A stretch of DNA of 5,959 nucleotides, from contig JAEWOZ010000041.1 in the NCBI GenBank assembly GCA_023399505.1, positions 1 through 5,959 of the forward strand, written 5' to 3'. Source of the stretch: Fusobacteriota bacterium (lineage in GTDB: Bacteria > Fusobacteriota > Fusobacteriia > Bac17 > JAEWOZ01). Shown here in pieces: positions 5,571 through 5,959 of the stretch (position 1 is its first letter; every line of letters begins with the position of its first letter). The notes below the pieces were generated by a model. That model saw only the letters and a list, made by a program, of their open reading frames with translations, made no database searches and was not told the origin of the DNA. The translations under genes and the position numbers were made by a program.

Positions 5571-5601
5571 TTGGTAATCAGGCTTTAAAATTTTTTATAT
5601 T
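5571..5601 (+). promoter_or_regulatory. Weak candidate promoter of the VOC-family gene
   Basis: TTGGTA (5571-5576) is followed by TATATT (5596-5601) at a 19-base spacing, longer than the 17 bases of the other promoters here. The TGGTAAT half-site overlaps the -35 box. The surrounding region is nearly all A/T, so the match is weak. Confidence 0.25.
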
Positions 5602-5619
5602 TTGAATTGGAGAAATTTA

Positions 5620-5959
5620 ATGGATTTAAGATTTAAAAGTATAGTTATTTATGTAAAAAAACGTTAAAAAATCTATAGAATTTTATGAAAAGTCTTTTGG
5701 ACTTAAGAGAGAATTTTTAGATGAGGAAGCTACGTATGCAGAAGTAGTAGGTGATACTATTTGTCTAACTTTTATAAAAGAAGACTATGTAAAAAAACAT
5801 ATAATAAAAAATGGTTTTCATGTTAATCATATAGAAAAAATGCCTGCTGGTTTTCACTTATCTTTTGATGGCAATGATGTAGATAAAGCTTTGAAAAAAG
5901 CTGTTGAAGAGGGTGCACATATTATTTCTAGGCCTACCTTAATGCCATCAGGACAAATC
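5620..5959 (+). pseudogene. VOC/glyoxalase-family gene, frameshifted by one base, cut by window end
   Basis: ATG at 5620 has GGAG seven bases upstream and begins MDLRFKSIVIYVKK, the usual first strand of the vicinal-oxygen-chelate fold. It then meets TAA at 5665-5667. From 5660 in another frame translation continues NVKKSIEFYEKSFGLKREF to the window end. GFHLSFDGNDVDKALKKA and VEEGAHIISRPT follow, the beta-alpha-beta pattern of glyoxalase, bleomycin-resistance and related proteins. The two frames join exactly at a run of seven A (5655-5661), and six A would restore one frame reading IYVKNVKKSIEFY. So the break is one extra A: a real mutation, a slippage site or a read error. The remaining frame is intact to the edge, which suggests a recent or tolerated change. 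Substrate is unknown, as the family includes metal-dependent lyases, dioxygenases and antibiotic-binding proteins. No metal-binding His is seen at the first-strand position. Confidence 0.75.

Overview
The window is very AT-rich, uses the standard genetic code (UGG for Trp, UAA/UAG stops) and has short spacers with clear Shine-Dalgarno sites. A predicted lipoprotein and a signal-peptide-bearing, beta-rich, porin-like protein suggest a bacterium with an outer membrane. The SLH-like N-terminus of the porin-like protein recalls diderms that tether the outer membrane through SLH porins. The phosphoglucose isomerase is of the short Firmicutes-like type. I cannot name the phylum from sequence alone.

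Left to right: bases 1-272 hold no convincing gene. They contain a strong-looking leftward promoter (135-163) whose transcript would leave the window. A caspase-like (peptidase C14) lipoprotein gene follows on the minus strand (285-1520). It has its own promoter, a GTG start and a terminator hairpin that overlaps its 3' end. Next, also on the minus strand, come tRNA-Gln(UUG) (4535-4609), an outer-membrane porin-like gene (2909-4450) and pgi (1651-2892). The last two form a tight operon that ends in a hairpin at the pgi stop, and they may be fed by read-through from the tRNA promoter.

The right-hand 1.2 kb looks accessory. A rightward gene (4756-5052) encodes a peptide with an NHLP-type leader, an Asn-Gly-Gly processing site and a 21-residue Cys-free tail. 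It meets tail to tail, with a 6-base overlap, a leftward pair of small membrane proteins (5047-5465) that share a related C-terminal segment. A perfect 9-bp palindrome lies just upstream of that pair, and a third half-site lies in front of the last gene. That last gene is a VOC/glyoxalase-family ORF (5620 to window end) broken by one extra A in a run of seven A.

Four predicted promoters share the layout TTGAnn, exactly 17 bases, then TAAAAT or TAGATT. They define the transcription units: leftward RNA at the left edge, caspase-like lipoprotein, tRNA-Gln with possible read-through into porin-pgi, and the NHLP peptide. The most novel part is the NHLP peptide with its convergent membrane-protein pair, which could be a peptide/immunity-type module. 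That function is inference only, because no maturation enzyme or transporter is visible in the window.
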